Notes: generated by a model from the sequence alone, not told the origin. A DNA stretch of 64,000 nucleotides from Leifsonia sp. fls2-241-R2A-40a (GCF_030209575.1 NZ_JARVRS010000001.1:2294001-2358000), one strand, 5' to 3'; counted from the stretch's first letter, positions 53,690 through 63,720 are shown. Numbers and translations: made by a program.

Positions 53690-54988
53690 ATGAGTCGCAC
53701 AACCGTCGCCCTGCTCGCCGCGCTGGAGGCGCTCATCATCGCCGCGATCGGCCTCGGCATCTGCCTGGTCCCGATCACGATCCTCTGGGCGGCGCAGTAC
53801 CAGCTCGGCGCCGACTTCGCGGTGGTGTGGCGGTCCGCGGCGGACATCTGGCTCGTGGGTCACGGCGTCAACCTCACGGTGAGCCTCGACCCGCAGACGG
53901 TGGGCCGGCTGGGGCTGCCGGGCGCGGCGGTGCCGTTCCAGGTGACGATCGCCCTGCTCGGTTTCGCCGCCCTGACCGCTGGCCTCGGAGTCCGCACCGG
54001 GATGCGTGCGGCCGAGACGGATCAGCGCTGGGTGGGTGCGTCGAGCGCGCTCGCCGCCTTCGCGGCGATCTCGGCGCTGGTGGTGCTGTCGGCCGGCTCC
54101 GCGGTGGTGCAGCCGTCGGTGTGGCAGGGCATCCTCCTCCCGCCGTTCGTGTACGCGATCGGCATCGCCGCCGGGTTCGGCTTCGATGCGCTGCGTGGCG
54201 GGGCGCCGGACGAGGGGATGCGCGGCTCGCGTCCGGTGGACGGGATCGCCTCGGAGCGGCCGGATTCCGCCCCGGGGACGAGTGCGGCGCCGATCTCCCT
54301 GACCGCCCTGCGGAGCCGGGCGGTCGACCTGCCGGAGAGCCTCCGGGTCGGCGCGATGGCGGCCGTCCGCGCGGGCACCGCGGCGACGGCCATGGTCATC
54401 GGGATCGCGGCTCTCCTTCTCGCCCTGCTGATCTTCGGCGGCTACGGCACCATCATCAGCCTGTACGAGCAGTTGCAGACCGGTGTCGCCGGTGGAGCGG
54501 CGCTGACCATCGGGCAGCTGGCGCTCCTCCCGAACCTGGTGATCTGGATGGCGTCGTGGCTGGTCGGCCCCGGGTTCGCCCTCGGAACCGGTTCGTCGGT
54601 CAGCCCGCTCGGCACTGCGCTCGGGCCGCTGCCCGGGCTGCCGCTGTTCGGCATCATCCCGTCCGGCAGCGTCCCCTTCGGCCTGATCGGTGTCCTGGTG
54701 CCCGTGCTCGCGGGCTTCGTGGCGGGCGTGCTGCTGCGCGGCCGCCGGGGTGCGGGTGGCTCGACTCTCGCGGACGGGGTCCGCTCTCTGCTGCTCACCG
54801 CAGCGGGGATCGGAGTGGTCGCGGGCATCGAGCTCGGACTGCTGGCCTGGTGGTCCTCCGGGTCCCTCGGCCCGGGACGACTGCACGACGTCGGACCGAA
54901 CGCCTGGCTGGTCGGCGCGCTCGCGGCGGCCGAGGTCGCCGTCGCTGCGGCGATCGGACTGGCCGCGGGGAGCCGATCCCGGCGGTGA
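53690..54988 (+). CDS. DUF6350-family membrane protein (PerM-like position)
   Basis: The 432-residue protein is an integral membrane protein with about nine to ten helices and no soluble domain except a loop at ~180-210. The family, DUF6350, is usually encoded between sucCD and purN in actinobacteria, exactly as here. In mycobacteria a protein at the corresponding position (PerM) supports cell division; whether that function holds here is inference from location. Ends 32 nt before purN. Confidence 0.8.
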   Translation: MSRTTVALLAALEALIIAAIGLGICLVPITILWAAQYQLGADFAVVWRSAADIWLVGHGVNLTVSLDPQTVGRLGLPGAAVPFQVTIALLGFAALTAGLGVRTGMRAAETDQRWVGASSALAAFAAISALVVLSAGSAVVQPSVWQGILLPPFVYAIGIAAGFGFDALRGGAPDEGMRGSRPVDGIASERPDSAPGTSAAPISLTALRSRAVDLPESLRVGAMAAVRAGTAATAMVIGIAALLLALLIFGGYGTIISLYEQLQTGVAGGAALTIGQLALLPNLVIWMASWLVGPGFALGTGSSVSPLGTALGPLPGLPLFGIIPSGSVPFGLIGVLVPVLAGFVAGVLLRGRRGAGGSTLADGVRSLLLTAAGIGVVAGIELGLLAWWSSGSLGPGRLHDVGPNAWLVGALAAAEVAVAAAIGLAAGSRSRR

Positions 54989-55008
54989 GGCGGCCGGTCG
55001 GACGCCGG

Positions 55009-55014
55009 TAGGCT
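55009..55014 (+). promoter_or_regulatory. -10 box for purN
   Basis: TAGGCT ends 6 nt before the purN GTG (55021), implying a leaderless purNH message. Confidence 0.55.
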
Positions 55015-55020
55015 GGTGGC

Positions 55021-55614
55021 GTGCTCTCGATTGTGGTGCTGATCTCCGGTGGCGGCTCGAACCTGCGTGCACTGCTGGAGGCGTCGGAGGATGCCGAGTT
55101 CCCGGCCCGTGTCGTCGCAGTGGGTGCCGACCGCGAGGCCGACGGCCTCGAGCACGCCGAGCGGTTCGGCATCCCGACTTTCACGGTCCCGTACACGTCG
55201 TACCCGAGCCGTGAGGAGTGGGGCGACGCGCTGCTGGAGCAGATCCGGCAGTGGGAGCCAGACCTCACCATCCTGTCCGGCTTCATGCGCCTCGTGCCGC
55301 CGCGGGTCGTGGATGCGCTCTCGCCCGACCTGATCAACACCCACCCCGCCTACCTGCCCGAGTTCCCCGGTGCCCATGCCGTTCGGGATGCGCTGGCCGC
55401 GGGAGTGACCCAGACCGGCGCCAGCCTGATCGTCGTCGACAACGGCGTGGATGCCGGCCCGATCATCAGCCAGGAACGCGTCGAGGTGCTGCCCGGCGAC
55501 ACCGAGGCCAGCCTGCACGAACGCATCAAACCCGTGGAGCGACGGCTGCTCATCGACGCCGTGCTCGACATCGCCAACGGACACATCGACCTCGAGGAGC
55601 TTGCCCGAGCATGA
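55021..55614 (+). CDS. purN: Phosphoribosylglycinamide formyltransferase
   Basis: PurN formylates GAR with 10-formyl-THF in purine synthesis. The 197-residue protein begins [17 protein letters not shown], has the catalytic Asn-His in [21 protein letters not shown] and the Asp in [16 protein letters not shown] 55021. It overlaps the purH ATG by 4 nt. Length is normal. Confidence 0.96.
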   Translation: MLSIVVLISGGGSNLRALLEASEDAEFPARVVAVGADREADGLEHAERFGIPTFTVPYTSYPSREEWGDALLEQIRQWEPDLTILSGFMRLVPPRVVDALSPDLINTHPAYLPEFPGAHAVRDALAAGVTQTGASLIVVDNGVDAGPIISQERVEVLPGDTEASLHERIKPVERRLLIDAVLDIANGHIDLEELARA

Positions 55615-57191
55615 GCGGACCCCGCCACGACCCCAGCCTGTACCGCGAGCGGGACCTCGTCCCGATCCGCCGAGCGCTGATCTCGGTCAGCGACAAGAGC
55701 GGACTCCTCGACCTGGCGAAAGCCCTGGCCGACGCCGGCGTGGAGATCGTCTCGACCGGCTCGACGGCCCAGACCATCCGCGACGCGGGCCACGCGGTCA
55801 CGGACGTCGCCAGCGTCACCGGCTTCCCCGAGTCGCTCGACGGCCGCGTCAAGACGCTGCATCCGGCCATCCACTCCGGGCTGCTCGCCGACCTGCGGCT
55901 GGCCTCGCACGAGGAGCAGCTGAAGGATCTCGGCATCGAGCCGTTCGAGCTCGTCGTCGTCAACCTGTACCCGTTCGTCGAGACGGTGGCCTCCGGCGCC
56001 GTCGGCGACGATGTCGTGGAGCAGATCGACATCGGCGGACCGGCGATGGTGCGCGCGTCCGCGAAGAACCACGCCAACGTCGCCATCGTGGTGTCGCCGG
56101 CGGACTACGCCGACGTGGTCGAGGCGGTCGCCGCGGGAGGCACGACCTTCGATCAGCGCCGTGCGCTCGCCGCCAAGGCGTTCGCGCACACCGCCTCGTA
56201 CGACGGCGCGGTGGCGGCCTGGTTCGCGGGCGAGGCGCCCTCGACCGACGACTTCCCCGAGCGCTGGGAGGCCCGCGCCGAGCTCAAGCAGACGCTGCGC
56301 TACGGCGAGAACTCCCACCAGGCGGCGGCGCTCTACGCCGACCCGGCGGGACGCGGCATCGCGCAGGCGACGCAGCTCGGCGGCAAGGAGATGTCGTACA
56401 ACAACTACGTGGATGCGGACGCCGCTCTGCGCAGTGCCTACGACTTCGACCGTCCCGCCGTCGCGATCATCAAGCACGCCAACCCCTGCGGGATCGCGGT
56501 CGCCGACGACATCGCCGAGGCGCACCGCAAGGCGCACGAGTGCGATCCCGTCTCGGCCTACGGCGGTGTGATCGCGGCCAACCGCACGGTCACCCTGGCC
56601 ATGGCCGAGACGGTGAAGGGCATCTTCACCGAGGTGCTCATCGCGCCGGCCTTCGAGCCGGAGGCGCTCGAGCTGCTGCAGACCAAGAAGAACCTGCGGA
56701 TCCTGCAGCTGCCCGCCGACTACGCCCGCGCGCTCACCGAGTTCCGGCAGATCTCGGGCGGCGTGCTGGTGCAGGACACCGACCGCTTCACCGAGTTCAC
56801 CAGCGACGGCTGGACCCTCGTCGCGGGCGAGGAGGCGGACGCCGCCACCCGCGCCGACCTCGAGTTCGCCTGGAAGGCCTGCCGCGCGGTCAAGTCGAAC
56901 GCCATTCTCCTCGCCCACGACGGCGCCTCGGTCGGCGTGGGCATGGGACAGGTCAACCGCGTCGACTCGTGCCACCTCGCGGTCACGCGCGCGGGGGACC
57001 GTGCGCGCGGCTCGGTCGCAGCCTCCGATGCGTTCTTCCCGTTCGCCGACGGCGCGCAGATCCTGATCGACGCGGGCGTGCGCGCCATCGTCCAGCCGGG
57101 CGGCAGCATCCGCGACGAGGAGGTCGTCGAGGCGGCGAAGGCGGCCGGCGTGACGATGTACTTCACCGGGGAACGGCACTTCTTCCACTGA
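55611..57191 (+). CDS. purH: Bifunctional AICAR transformylase/IMP cyclohydrolase
   Basis: PurH performs the last two steps to IMP, which then feeds the guaB and guaA enzymes in this window. The 526-residue protein has an N-terminal cyclohydrolase domain ([38 protein letters not shown]) and a C-terminal transformylase domain ([22 protein letters not shown]; and [10 protein letters not shown]). It is translationally coupled to purN. Length is normal. Confidence 0.97.
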   Translation: MSGPRHDPSLYRERDLVPIRRALISVSDKSGLLDLAKALADAGVEIVSTGSTAQTIRDAGHAVTDVASVTGFPESLDGRVKTLHPAIHSGLLADLRLASHEEQLKDLGIEPFELVVVNLYPFVETVASGAVGDDVVEQIDIGGPAMVRASAKNHANVAIVVSPADYADVVEAVAAGGTTFDQRRALAAKAFAHTASYDGAVAAWFAGEAPSTDDFPERWEARAELKQTLRYGENSHQAAALYADPAGRGIAQATQLGGKEMSYNNYVDADAALRSAYDFDRPAVAIIKHANPCGIAVADDIAEAHRKAHECDPVSAYGGVIAANRTVTLAMAETVKGIFTEVLIAPAFEPEALELLQTKKNLRILQLPADYARALTEFRQISGGVLVQDTDRFTEFTSDGWTLVAGEEADAATRADLEFAWKACRAVKSNAILLAHDGASVGVGMGQVNRVDSCHLAVTRAGDRARGSVAASDAFFPFADGAQILIDAGVRAIVQPGGSIRDEEVVEAAKAAGVTMYFTGERHFFH

Positions 57192-57295
57192 GGGTGGTCC
57201 ACTGACATTGCGGGGTCTCCCGGCGCAGGGGAGTATGGACGGCGGTCCACAAGACCGCTGAACACTTTTCACCGCGATCCCACGAGGAGACACCG

Positions 57296-58351
57296 ATGTC
57301 CGTCCTGCCCACAGACCTGCCGCACGAAACACTGCACGTCGTGAAGGGGAGGCGGAGCGGGCTCACCATCAGCATCGCGGTCCACTCCACCGTCCTCGGC
57401 CCCGCCCTCGGCGGCTGCCGCGTCTGGACTTACGACTCCTGGCAGGAGGCGGTGGCAGACTCGTTGCGCCTCGCCGAGGGGATGACCCTCAAGAACTCCG
57501 CCGCCGGACTCAACCGCGGCGGCGGCAAGGCCGTGGTGTACCTCCCGCGCGGAACGGTGCTCTCGCCGACCGAGCGCTTCGAAGCGATGCTCGACCTGGG
57601 CGACGCGGTCGAGACGCTCGGCGGCAGCTACATGACCGCAGAGGATGTGGGCACGAGCGCCGAGGACATGTCCGTCGTCGCCACCCGCACCTCGCACGTG
57701 TGCGGCCTCCCGCCGTCGGAGGGCGGTGTGGGCGAGCCGAGCGACGCCACAGCAGCCGGTGTCTACGCGGGCCTGCAGTCCACCCTGGAGCGCGTCTTCG
57801 GATCGCGCTCGGTCGAGGGCCGTCGGGTGACCGTCCTCGGGCTCGGGCACGTGGGCTCGCTCATCGCGATGCGCCTGGCGAGCGAGGGCGCCGTGCTGAC
57901 CGCGACCGACGTCAATCCCGCGAAGCGCGCGCTGGCGGATGCGCTGGGCGCCACCTGGGTGGAGCCGGACGAGGCGCACCGCGTCGAAGGCGACCTCTTC
58001 GTGCCCGCCGGTGTCGGCGGGGCGCTGACCGACAGTGTCATCGACGAGCTGCGCGTCGCCGCGGTCGTCGGCCCGGCCAACAACCAGCTGGCCGCGCGCG
58101 ACGGCGCCGAGCGGCTCGCGGCTCGCGGCATCCTCTGGGCGCCCGACTTCGTCGTCAACGCGGGCGGCGTCATCTTCCTCTCGATGGCCGGCGAGCCGGG
58201 CGTCACCGCGGAGGCGACGCAGGAGCGGGTGGAGCGCATCGGCGATTCGGTCGCCGAGATCTTCCGGGTGGCGGAGGAGCGCGGGGTCACCACGCTGCAG
58301 GCCGCCGAGGAGCTCGCGCTCGAGCGACTGCGGGAGCCAGCAAACGCATAG
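57296..58351 (+). CDS. Leu/Val/Phe/Glu-dehydrogenase family enzyme
   Basis: This 351-residue amino acid dehydrogenase has the catalytic-lysine region AEGMTLKNSAAGLNRGGGKAV (K66, K78) and the NAD-binding VTVLGLGHVGSLIAMRL. APDFVVNAGGVIFLS near the C-terminus and the length match the valine/leucine dehydrogenase branch, not the larger glutamate dehydrogenases. It would oxidatively deaminate branched-chain amino acids; exact substrate not shown. An AGGAGA box precedes ATG 57296. The 104-nt gap after purH has no confident promoter. Confidence 0.88.
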   Translation: MSVLPTDLPHETLHVVKGRRSGLTISIAVHSTVLGPALGGCRVWTYDSWQEAVADSLRLAEGMTLKNSAAGLNRGGGKAVVYLPRGTVLSPTERFEAMLDLGDAVETLGGSYMTAEDVGTSAEDMSVVATRTSHVCGLPPSEGGVGEPSDATAAGVYAGLQSTLERVFGSRSVEGRRVTVLGLGHVGSLIAMRLASEGAVLTATDVNPAKRALADALGATWVEPDEAHRVEGDLFVPAGVGGALTDSVIDELRVAAVVGPANNQLAARDGAERLAARGILWAPDFVVNAGGVIFLSMAGEPGVTAEATQERVERIGDSVAEIFRVAEERGVTTLQAAEELALERLREPANA

Positions 58352-58362
58352 CGCTGCTCCGA

Positions 58363-58368
58363 TAGGTT
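58363..58368 (+). promoter_or_regulatory. -10 box for the membrane DDAH gene
   Basis: TAGGTT ends 6 nt before the ATG at 58375, with no Shine-Dalgarno. Confidence 0.5.
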
Positions 58369-58374
58369 GATCCC

Positions 58375-59574
58375 ATGACGTCTTCCTGGGGCCGCCGGCT
58401 CGCCGCATCCATCTCCGCCGCTGTCGCTGTCGCAGCGATCGCGTTCGTCGCCTCGACGGTCGTGATCCTGGTCGCCAGCCAGCTCAACTCGGCGGCGCTC
58501 GCCACAACGACGCCGTACGTCGGATGGAACGCGCTGGTCGCCCTGGTGTTGGGCTTCGCAGCAGCGTTGCTCGGCGCCTTCGACCGGCGGTGGATCGCCG
58601 TGGTGTCGGGCATCGTGATCGCTCTGGTGAGCACGGTGCTCGGCACGCTGATCCTCTTCACGGTGCTGAAGGTGACGCTGTCGGGTGATGCGTGGGGCCA
58701 GCTGTTCGGCTCGTTCATCGGGATCAACCTGCCGTTCTGGCTGTCGGTCGCGATCGCGTTCCCGACGGCGGGCTACGCCGTGTACCGCGCGGTGGACAAC
58801 GGGGAGCGCACCGAGCGCCGTGTCGCGCTGGTGCGCATCCCGGCCGCGAATGTCGCCGAGGGCCTCATCACGCACATCGATCCGCAGCCGGTCGACACGG
58901 AGCTCGCTGACAAGCAGTGGGACGCCTACGTCGCCGCCCTCTCCGAGGCCGGCTGGCAGACCGTCGAGGTCGCGAGCGCCGACCGCATGGCAGACTCCGT
59001 CTTCGTCGAGGACACCGCCGTGGTCTTCGGCGACACCGCCGTCATCACGCTCCCCGGCGCCGAGTCGCGTCGTGGCGAGACGGAGGGCACCGAGGCCGCG
59101 CTGCGCGCGCAGGGCCTGCGCCTGGAGCGCATCGAGGCTCCGGGAACGCTCGAGGGCGGCGACGTGCTGAAGGTCGGGTCCACGGTCTACGTCGGCCGCG
59201 GCGGACGCACCAACGCCGAGGGCATCCGCCAGCTGCGCGCGATCGTCGCGCCGCTCGGGTACACCGTCGTCGCGGTGCCCGTCACCAAGGCCCTGCACCT
59301 GAAGACCGCCGTGACCGCCCTGCCCGACGGCACGGTCATCGGCTACGAGCCCATCGTCGACGACACCCGCGTGTTCGAGCGCTTCCTGCCGGTGCCCGAG
59401 GCCCACGGGACCGCGGTCGTGGTCCTCGCCGACGACACCGTGCTGATGTCGTCGTCCGCCCCCCAGTCGGTCGCGCTCGTCGAAGACCTCGGCTACACCG
59501 TCGTCCAGGTCGACATCTCCGAGTTCGAGAAGCTCGAAGGATGCGTCACCTGTCTTTCGATCCGGATCCGCTGA
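58375..59574 (+). CDS. Dimethylarginine dimethylaminohydrolase fused to an N-terminal membrane domain
   Basis: Residues 1-140 contain four hydrophobic helices (12-35, 52-69, 74-97, 113-137). Residues 148-399 are a complete DDAH-type amidinotransferase-fold domain: SVFVEDTAVVF, LPGAESRRGETEG, LEGGDVLKVG, GRTNAEGIRQL, catalytic H308 in ALHLKTAV and catalytic C393 in CVTCLSIRIR. DDAH cleaves methylated arginines to citrulline and (di)methylamine; related enzymes act on arginine. DDAH proteins are usually ~255-residue soluble enzymes, so the membrane half is a fusion of unknown role. The predicted message is leaderless. Confidence 0.85.
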   Translation: MTSSWGRRLAASISAAVAVAAIAFVASTVVILVASQLNSAALATTTPYVGWNALVALVLGFAAALLGAFDRRWIAVVSGIVIALVSTVLGTLILFTVLKVTLSGDAWGQLFGSFIGINLPFWLSVAIAFPTAGYAVYRAVDNGERTERRVALVRIPAANVAEGLITHIDPQPVDTELADKQWDAYVAALSEAGWQTVEVASADRMADSVFVEDTAVVFGDTAVITLPGAESRRGETEGTEAALRAQGLRLERIEAPGTLEGGDVLKVGSTVYVGRGGRTNAEGIRQLRAIVAPLGYTVVAVPVTKALHLKTAVTALPDGTVIGYEPIVDDTRVFERFLPVPEAHGTAVVVLADDTVLMSSSAPQSVALVEDLGYTVVQVDISEFEKLEGCVTCLSIRIR

Positions 59575-59583
59575 CCGCATCCA

Positions 59584-59635
59584 GTTGACACGACATGCCG
59601 CCCGGGACCGCTCCCGGGCGGCATGTTGCGTCAAC
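59584..59635 (+). terminator. Terminator after the DDAH gene
   Basis: A perfect 15-bp stem ACATGCCGCCCGGGA (59593-59607) with TCCCGGGCGGCATGT (59612-59626), loop CCGC. Outer arms GTTGAC (59584-59589) and GTCAAC (59630-59635) extend the structure. A smaller hairpin, GGTGGT (59641-59646) with ACCACC (59657-59662), follows. Confidence 0.85.
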
Positions 59636-59671
59636 CAGGCGGTGGTGTTCGTGGATACCACCAGAAATGTC

Positions 59672-59701
59672 TTGCGGATTTCTGCAAGCTGGCAATATCC
59701 T
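59672..59701 (+). promoter_or_regulatory. Promoter of the leader-peptide/ABC exporter operon
   Basis: -35 TTGCGG (59672-59677) and -10 TATCCT (59696-59701) with an 18-nt spacer, 56 nt before the leader-peptide ATG. Just upstream is an AT-rich AGAAATG stretch, reminiscent of sites found at WhiB7-type promoters, but this is weak. Confidence 0.6.
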
Positions 59702-59757
59702 GTAGGGCTGCCTTGTTGCAGCACAACGGATGCATTCATCGAGGCTGGGAGGAAGCC

Positions 59758-59844
59758 ATGACGACGATCGAGACCGCACGAAAGCTCACCGTGCCCGGGT
59801 TCGTCGCCGCCCTCGTGGCCGACGCCCGACCGTCCGGGCGGTAG
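59758..59844 (+). CDS. 28-residue leader peptide of the ABC exporter operon
   Basis: The ORF encodes a 28-residue peptide from [10 protein letters not shown] to [11 protein letters not shown] 59758 follows GGGAGGA (59747-59753), one of the best Shine-Dalgarno sequences in the window. The open frame extends upstream to 59623, but that part lies before the promoter and is not counted. The peptide lacks a membrane segment or known domain. Its stop codon ends 14 nt before the first of four mutually pairing RNA segments, so a ribosome paused near the end would cover segment 1. This suggests a cis-acting regulatory role, not a protein product with its own function. Confidence 0.6.
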   Translation: MTTIETARKLTVPGFVAALVADARPSGR

Positions 59845-59858
59845 CTCCCGTCCCACGC

Positions 59859-59904
59859 TGCGCGCCTTTCGCGCGCAACAGGGTGCGCGCCGGCGGGCGC
59901 GCAC
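59859..59904 (+). promoter_or_regulatory. Candidate transcription attenuator with alternative hairpins
   Basis: Segment 1 TGCGCGC (59859-59865) pairs with segment 2 GCGCGCA (59871-59877). Segment 3 GTGCGCGCC (59883-59891) pairs with segment 4 GGCGCGCAC (59896-59904; 9 bp, GGCG loop). Segment 2 also pairs perfectly with TGCGCGC of segment 3 (59884-59890). So 1:2 plus 3:4 excludes 2:3. No T-run follows 3:4. A third hairpin, CCTGCC/GGCAGG (59922-59927/59934-59939), lies downstream. Confidence 0.6.
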
Positions 59905-60010
59905 GCGCATCCCACACCAGACCTGCCGACGCAGGCAGGACTTCGGCGACTCCTTCGCGTGCTCGCCGCCGACCCACGATGTCGGACCACTCACAGAAAA
60001 CGGAACACCC

Positions 60011-61849
60011 ATGTCTGTCGCTCAGACGCAGTCCACGAACACCGATTCGACGAAGCGGTCGAGCACCGCGCGCACGCTGCTGCGCATCCTGCCGTTCGCC
60101 AAGTCCGCCGCGCCGCGCATCATCCTCGGCATGGTCGCCGCGCTGCTCGCCAGCCTGGTCGCGCTGACCATCCCGCAGGTGCTCCGCTGGCTGGTCGACG
60201 GCCCGCTGTCGACGGGCGACCCGTCGGCGGTGTGGCCCGCCGCGCTGCTGGTGGTCGGGCTCGGTGCCGCCGAGGCCGTATTCATCTCGCTCCGGCGCTG
60301 GTTCGTGCTCACCCCGGGCACCCACGTCGAGGCGCGGATGCGCAACGCGCTCTACGCCCAGCTGCAGGATCTTCCGGTCGCCTTCCACGACCGCTGGCCG
60401 AGCGGCCAGCTGCTCTCGCGTGCCGTCAGCGACCTCAGCATGATCCGCCGGTGGCTGTCGTTCGGCATCGTGCTGCTCGTGGTCAACGTGGTCACGATCG
60501 TGGTCGGGTTCGCCATCCTGATCGGGTGGAACTGGATCCTCGGGCTCATTTTCCTGGTGTGCTCGATCCCGCTCTGGATCTACGGCTTCGTGTTCGAGAA
60601 CAAGTACTCGGTCATCGCGCGCCGCAGTCAGGACCAGGCCGGCGACCTCGCCACGGCGGTCGAGGAGTCGGTGCACGGCATCCGCGTCCTGAAGGCGTTC
60701 GGCCGCGGCAAGCACGCGCTGAAGAGCTTCGAGTCGCAGGCCGAGCAGCTGCGCGGCACCGAGATCGAGAAGGCCAAGGCGATCGCGGGCATCTGGCTGT
60801 GGCTGCTGATGGTCCCGGACATCGCGTTCGGCATCAGCCTGGTCGTCGGCGTGTGGCTGGCGTCGCAGGGGCAGCTGTCGGTGGGCGAGCTGGTGGCGTT
60901 CTTCGCCACCGCCACGGTGCTCCGGTTCCCGATCGAGTCGATCGGATTCCTGCTGTCGATGACCTTCGACACGCGGACCGCCGCCGACCGGTTCTTCGAG
61001 GTGCTGGATGAGGTCAACACGATCACCGACCCCGCCGAGCCGAAGAAGATCACCGACCCGCGCGGAGAGCTGGTCTTCGATGACGTGCACTTCCGGTACC
61101 AGGATTCGCCCGAGCGCTTCCCGGACCTGCTCGACGGCATCCAGCTGACGGTCCGGCCGGGCGAGACGATGGCGCTGGTGGGTCTCACCGGATCCGGCAA
61201 GTCGACGCTCACCGCCCTGACCACGCGTCTGTACGACGTGACCGGGGGAGCGGTCCGGGTCGACGGCGTCGACGTGCGCGACCTGACCCGCTACGACCTC
61301 CGCAAGGCGCTCGCCATGGCGTTCGAGGACGCGACGCTGTTCTCGGCGTCCGTGCGCGACAACGTCCTGCTGGGCCGGGACGAGCTCGACCCGAACTCTG
61401 CCGAAGCGGAGCGCGTCCTGACCGAGGCGCTCGAGATCGCGCAGGCGGGCTTCGTCTACGACCTCCCCGAGGGCGTGGAGACGAAGGTCGGCGAGGAGGG
61501 CCTCAGCCTCTCGGGCGGACAGCGCCAGCGTCTGGCGCTGGCGCGAGCGGTCGCGGCGAACCCCAGCGTGCTGGTGCTCGACGACCCGCTGTCCGCTCTG
61601 GACGTCGACACGGAGGCACTCGTCGAGGCTGCGCTGCGGCGGGTCCTCGCGGCGACCACCGCGCTCATCGTCGCGCACCGCCCCTCCACGGTCATGCTGG
61701 CCGACCGGGTGGCGCTGCTCGAAGACGGGCGCATCACGGCGGTCGGCACCCACCATGAACTGCTCGCCACCAGCGAGCACTACCGATTCGTCATCTCCAG
61801 CCTGGAGGACGAAGAGAACGACGAGATCCTCGAGGAGGTGAACCTGTGA
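60011..61849 (+). CDS. ABC exporter half-transporter, degenerate-site subunit
   Basis: The 612-residue protein has an N-terminal six-helix exporter domain (residues ~40-330) and a C-terminal ATPase. Walker A is GLTGSGKST (391-399) and the signature is LSLSGGQ (498-504). After Walker B (VLVLD) the catalytic glutamate is replaced by Asp525 (DDPLSALD). This is the pattern of the degenerate-site partner in heterodimeric multidrug exporters such as BmrC or TM287. The start has only a weak ribosome site (ACGGAA). It overlaps the next gene by 4 nt. Confidence 0.92.
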   Translation: MSVAQTQSTNTDSTKRSSTARTLLRILPFAKSAAPRIILGMVAALLASLVALTIPQVLRWLVDGPLSTGDPSAVWPAALLVVGLGAAEAVFISLRRWFVLTPGTHVEARMRNALYAQLQDLPVAFHDRWPSGQLLSRAVSDLSMIRRWLSFGIVLLVVNVVTIVVGFAILIGWNWILGLIFLVCSIPLWIYGFVFENKYSVIARRSQDQAGDLATAVEESVHGIRVLKAFGRGKHALKSFESQAEQLRGTEIEKAKAIAGIWLWLLMVPDIAFGISLVVGVWLASQGQLSVGELVAFFATATVLRFPIESIGFLLSMTFDTRTAADRFFEVLDEVNTITDPAEPKKITDPRGELVFDDVHFRYQDSPERFPDLLDGIQLTVRPGETMALVGLTGSGKSTLTALTTRLYDVTGGAVRVDGVDVRDLTRYDLRKALAMAFEDATLFSASVRDNVLLGRDELDPNSAEAERVLTEALEIAQAGFVYDLPEGVETKVGEEGLSLSGGQRQRLALARAVAANPSVLVLDDPLSALDVDTEALVEAALRRVLAATTALIVAHRPSTVMLADRVALLEDGRITAVGTHHELLATSEHYRFVISSLEDEENDEILEEVNL

Positions 61850-63660
61850 GCACGACGACGGTGCTGGGCGTCGAAGGCGAAGAGCGCAACGACCTCAGCA
61901 AGGAGGAGAGCCGGCAGGTCCGGCGCCGCTCGCTGCGCCTGCTCGGTTCGCTGATGCACCCGCTGCGGATGCGGCTGGTGCTCACGGCCGTGGTGGTCGT
62001 GGTGAGCACCGCCGCGCAGGTGGCGGGGCCGGCGATCATCGCATTCGGCATCGACAACGGACTGCCCGCCCTGATGAAGCAGGACTGGTTCCCGCTGGCC
62101 GCCGCCGGCATCGCGTACCTGTTCACCGGCATCATCGGCGCCGTGCTGATCGCGTGGTATACGGTGCTGAGCGCGCGGATCAGCCAGGCCATCCTGATCG
62201 ACCTGCGCAAGCGGGTGTTCCTGCACACGCAGAAGCTGTCGCTGGAGTTCCACGAGTCGTACACGTCGGGCCGCATCATCTCGCGCCAGACCAGCGACCT
62301 CGATTCCATCCGGGAGCTGCTCGACTCGGGCATCAACCAGCTGGTGCAGGGCTTCCTGTACATGCTGTTCATCGCGATCGCCCTGTTCTCGATCGACTGG
62401 ATCAGCGGTGTCGTGCTGCTCGCCTCGCTCGTGCCGCTGTACCTGCTGACCCGCTGGTTCCAGAAGCGCTCGCAGGTGCTGTTCCGCATCTCGCGGGTGG
62501 CGTCGGCGAAGCTGATCGTGCACTTCGTGGAGACCATGACCGGCATCCGCGCGGTCAAGGCGTTCCGCAAGGAGAAGCGCAACGAGAAGGAGTTCGGCGG
62601 ACTGGTCGAGGAGTACCGGGATGTGAACGCCCGCGTCATCCAGCTGTTCGGGATCTTCGACCCGGGACTCGTGATGATCGGCAACGTGACGGTCGGCGTC
62701 GTGCTGCTCGTGGGCGGCTTCCGCGTCGCCGACGGCCAGCTCGCGATCGGCGTGCTGCTCGCGGTGCTGCTGTACACGCGCCGGTTCTTCGACCCGATGG
62801 AGGAGATGGCGATGTTCTACAACTCCTACCAGTCGGCCGCCGCGGCTCTGGAGAAGATCTCCGGCGTCCTGGAGGAGGAGCCGAGCGTGCCGGATCCCGT
62901 CACGCCCGTCGACCTGTGGTCGGCGAAGGGACACGTGCGGTTCGACGACGTCACCTTCGCCTACAAGAAGGACCGCGTCATCCTGCCCGAGTTCACGCTC
63001 GATCTGCCGGCCGGGCAGACGGTCGCGCTCGTCGGCTCCACCGGAGCGGGCAAGTCGACGCTGGCGAAGCTCATCTCGCGGTTCTACGACCCGACCGACG
63101 GCTCCGTCCAGCTCGACGGGGTGGACCTGCGCGACCTGCACCCGAAGGATCTCCGCCGCGCCATCGTCATGGTGACGCAGGAGGCCTACCTGTTCAGCGG
63201 GTCGGTGGCCGACAACATCGCGCTCGGCAAGCCGGACGCGACGCGCGAGGAGATCGTGCGGGCGGCGGAGGCCGTTGGCGCGCACGAGTTCATCCAGGGT
63301 CTGCCCAACGGGTACGACACCGACGTGAACAAGCGCGGCGGTCGCGTGTCCGCGGGTCAGCGCCAGCTGATCTCGTTCGCGCGCGCGTTCCTCGCCGACC
63401 CGGCGGTGCTCATCCTGGACGAGGCCACCAGTTCGCTCGACATCCCGAGCGAGCGACTGGTCCAGGAGGCGCTGCAGACGCTGCTGGCCGACCGGACGGC
63501 CGTGATCATCGCGCACCGTCTATCGACGGTCGCGATCGCGGACCGGGTCCTGGTGATGGAGCACGGACGCGTCGTCGAGGACGGCACGCCGGACGACCTG
63601 ATCGCCGGTACGGGCCGCTTCGCGCAGCTCCACGCCGCCTGGCGCGACTCGCTCGTGTAG
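61846..63660 (+). CDS. ABC exporter half-transporter, catalytic-site subunit
   Basis: The 604-residue protein has six transmembrane helices, then the ATPase domain. Walker A is GSTGAGKST (397-405), Walker B VLILDE keeps the catalytic Glu526, and the signature is altered to RVSAGQ (500-505). It thus complements the upstream subunit: one composite site pairs this protein's Glu with the partner's canonical LSGGQ, the other is degenerate. This is typical of heterodimeric drug or lipid exporters (BmrCD, LmrCD, TM287/288). GTG 61846 follows GAGGAGGTG and overlaps the previous stop. Confidence 0.93.
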   Translation: MSTTTVLGVEGEERNDLSKEESRQVRRRSLRLLGSLMHPLRMRLVLTAVVVVVSTAAQVAGPAIIAFGIDNGLPALMKQDWFPLAAAGIAYLFTGIIGAVLIAWYTVLSARISQAILIDLRKRVFLHTQKLSLEFHESYTSGRIISRQTSDLDSIRELLDSGINQLVQGFLYMLFIAIALFSIDWISGVVLLASLVPLYLLTRWFQKRSQVLFRISRVASAKLIVHFVETMTGIRAVKAFRKEKRNEKEFGGLVEEYRDVNARVIQLFGIFDPGLVMIGNVTVGVVLLVGGFRVADGQLAIGVLLAVLLYTRRFFDPMEEMAMFYNSYQSAAAALEKISGVLEEEPSVPDPVTPVDLWSAKGHVRFDDVTFAYKKDRVILPEFTLDLPAGQTVALVGSTGAGKSTLAKLISRFYDPTDGSVQLDGVDLRDLHPKDLRRAIVMVTQEAYLFSGSVADNIALGKPDATREEIVRAAEAVGAHEFIQGLPNGYDTDVNKRGGRVSAGQRQLISFARAFLADPAVLILDEATSSLDIPSERLVQEALQTLLADRTAVIIAHRLSTVAIADRVLVMEHGRVVEDGTPDDLIAGTGRFAQLHAAWRDSLV

Positions 63661-63680
63661 CGGGGAGGCCGACGGCCTTC

Positions 63681-63720
63681 CGACGGGGACCACGGGGAAG
63701 CCCTCCCGTGGTCCCCGTCG
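63681..63720 (+). terminator. Terminator of the ABC exporter operon
   Basis: A perfect 16-bp stem, CGACGGGGACCACGGG (63681-63696) with its complement (63705-63720), and an 8-nt loop. Confidence 0.9.

Noticed and set aside
59623-59757. Longer version of the leader ORF starting at 59623
   Set aside because: This part lies over the DDAH terminator and upstream of the promoter, has no ribosome site, and would not be transcribed with the operon.
59845-60010. The attenuator region as a simple Rho-independent terminator of the leader ORF
   Set aside because: The 3:4 stem alone lacks a T-run, and the presence of two additional, mutually exclusive pairing segments suggests a switch, not a plain terminator.
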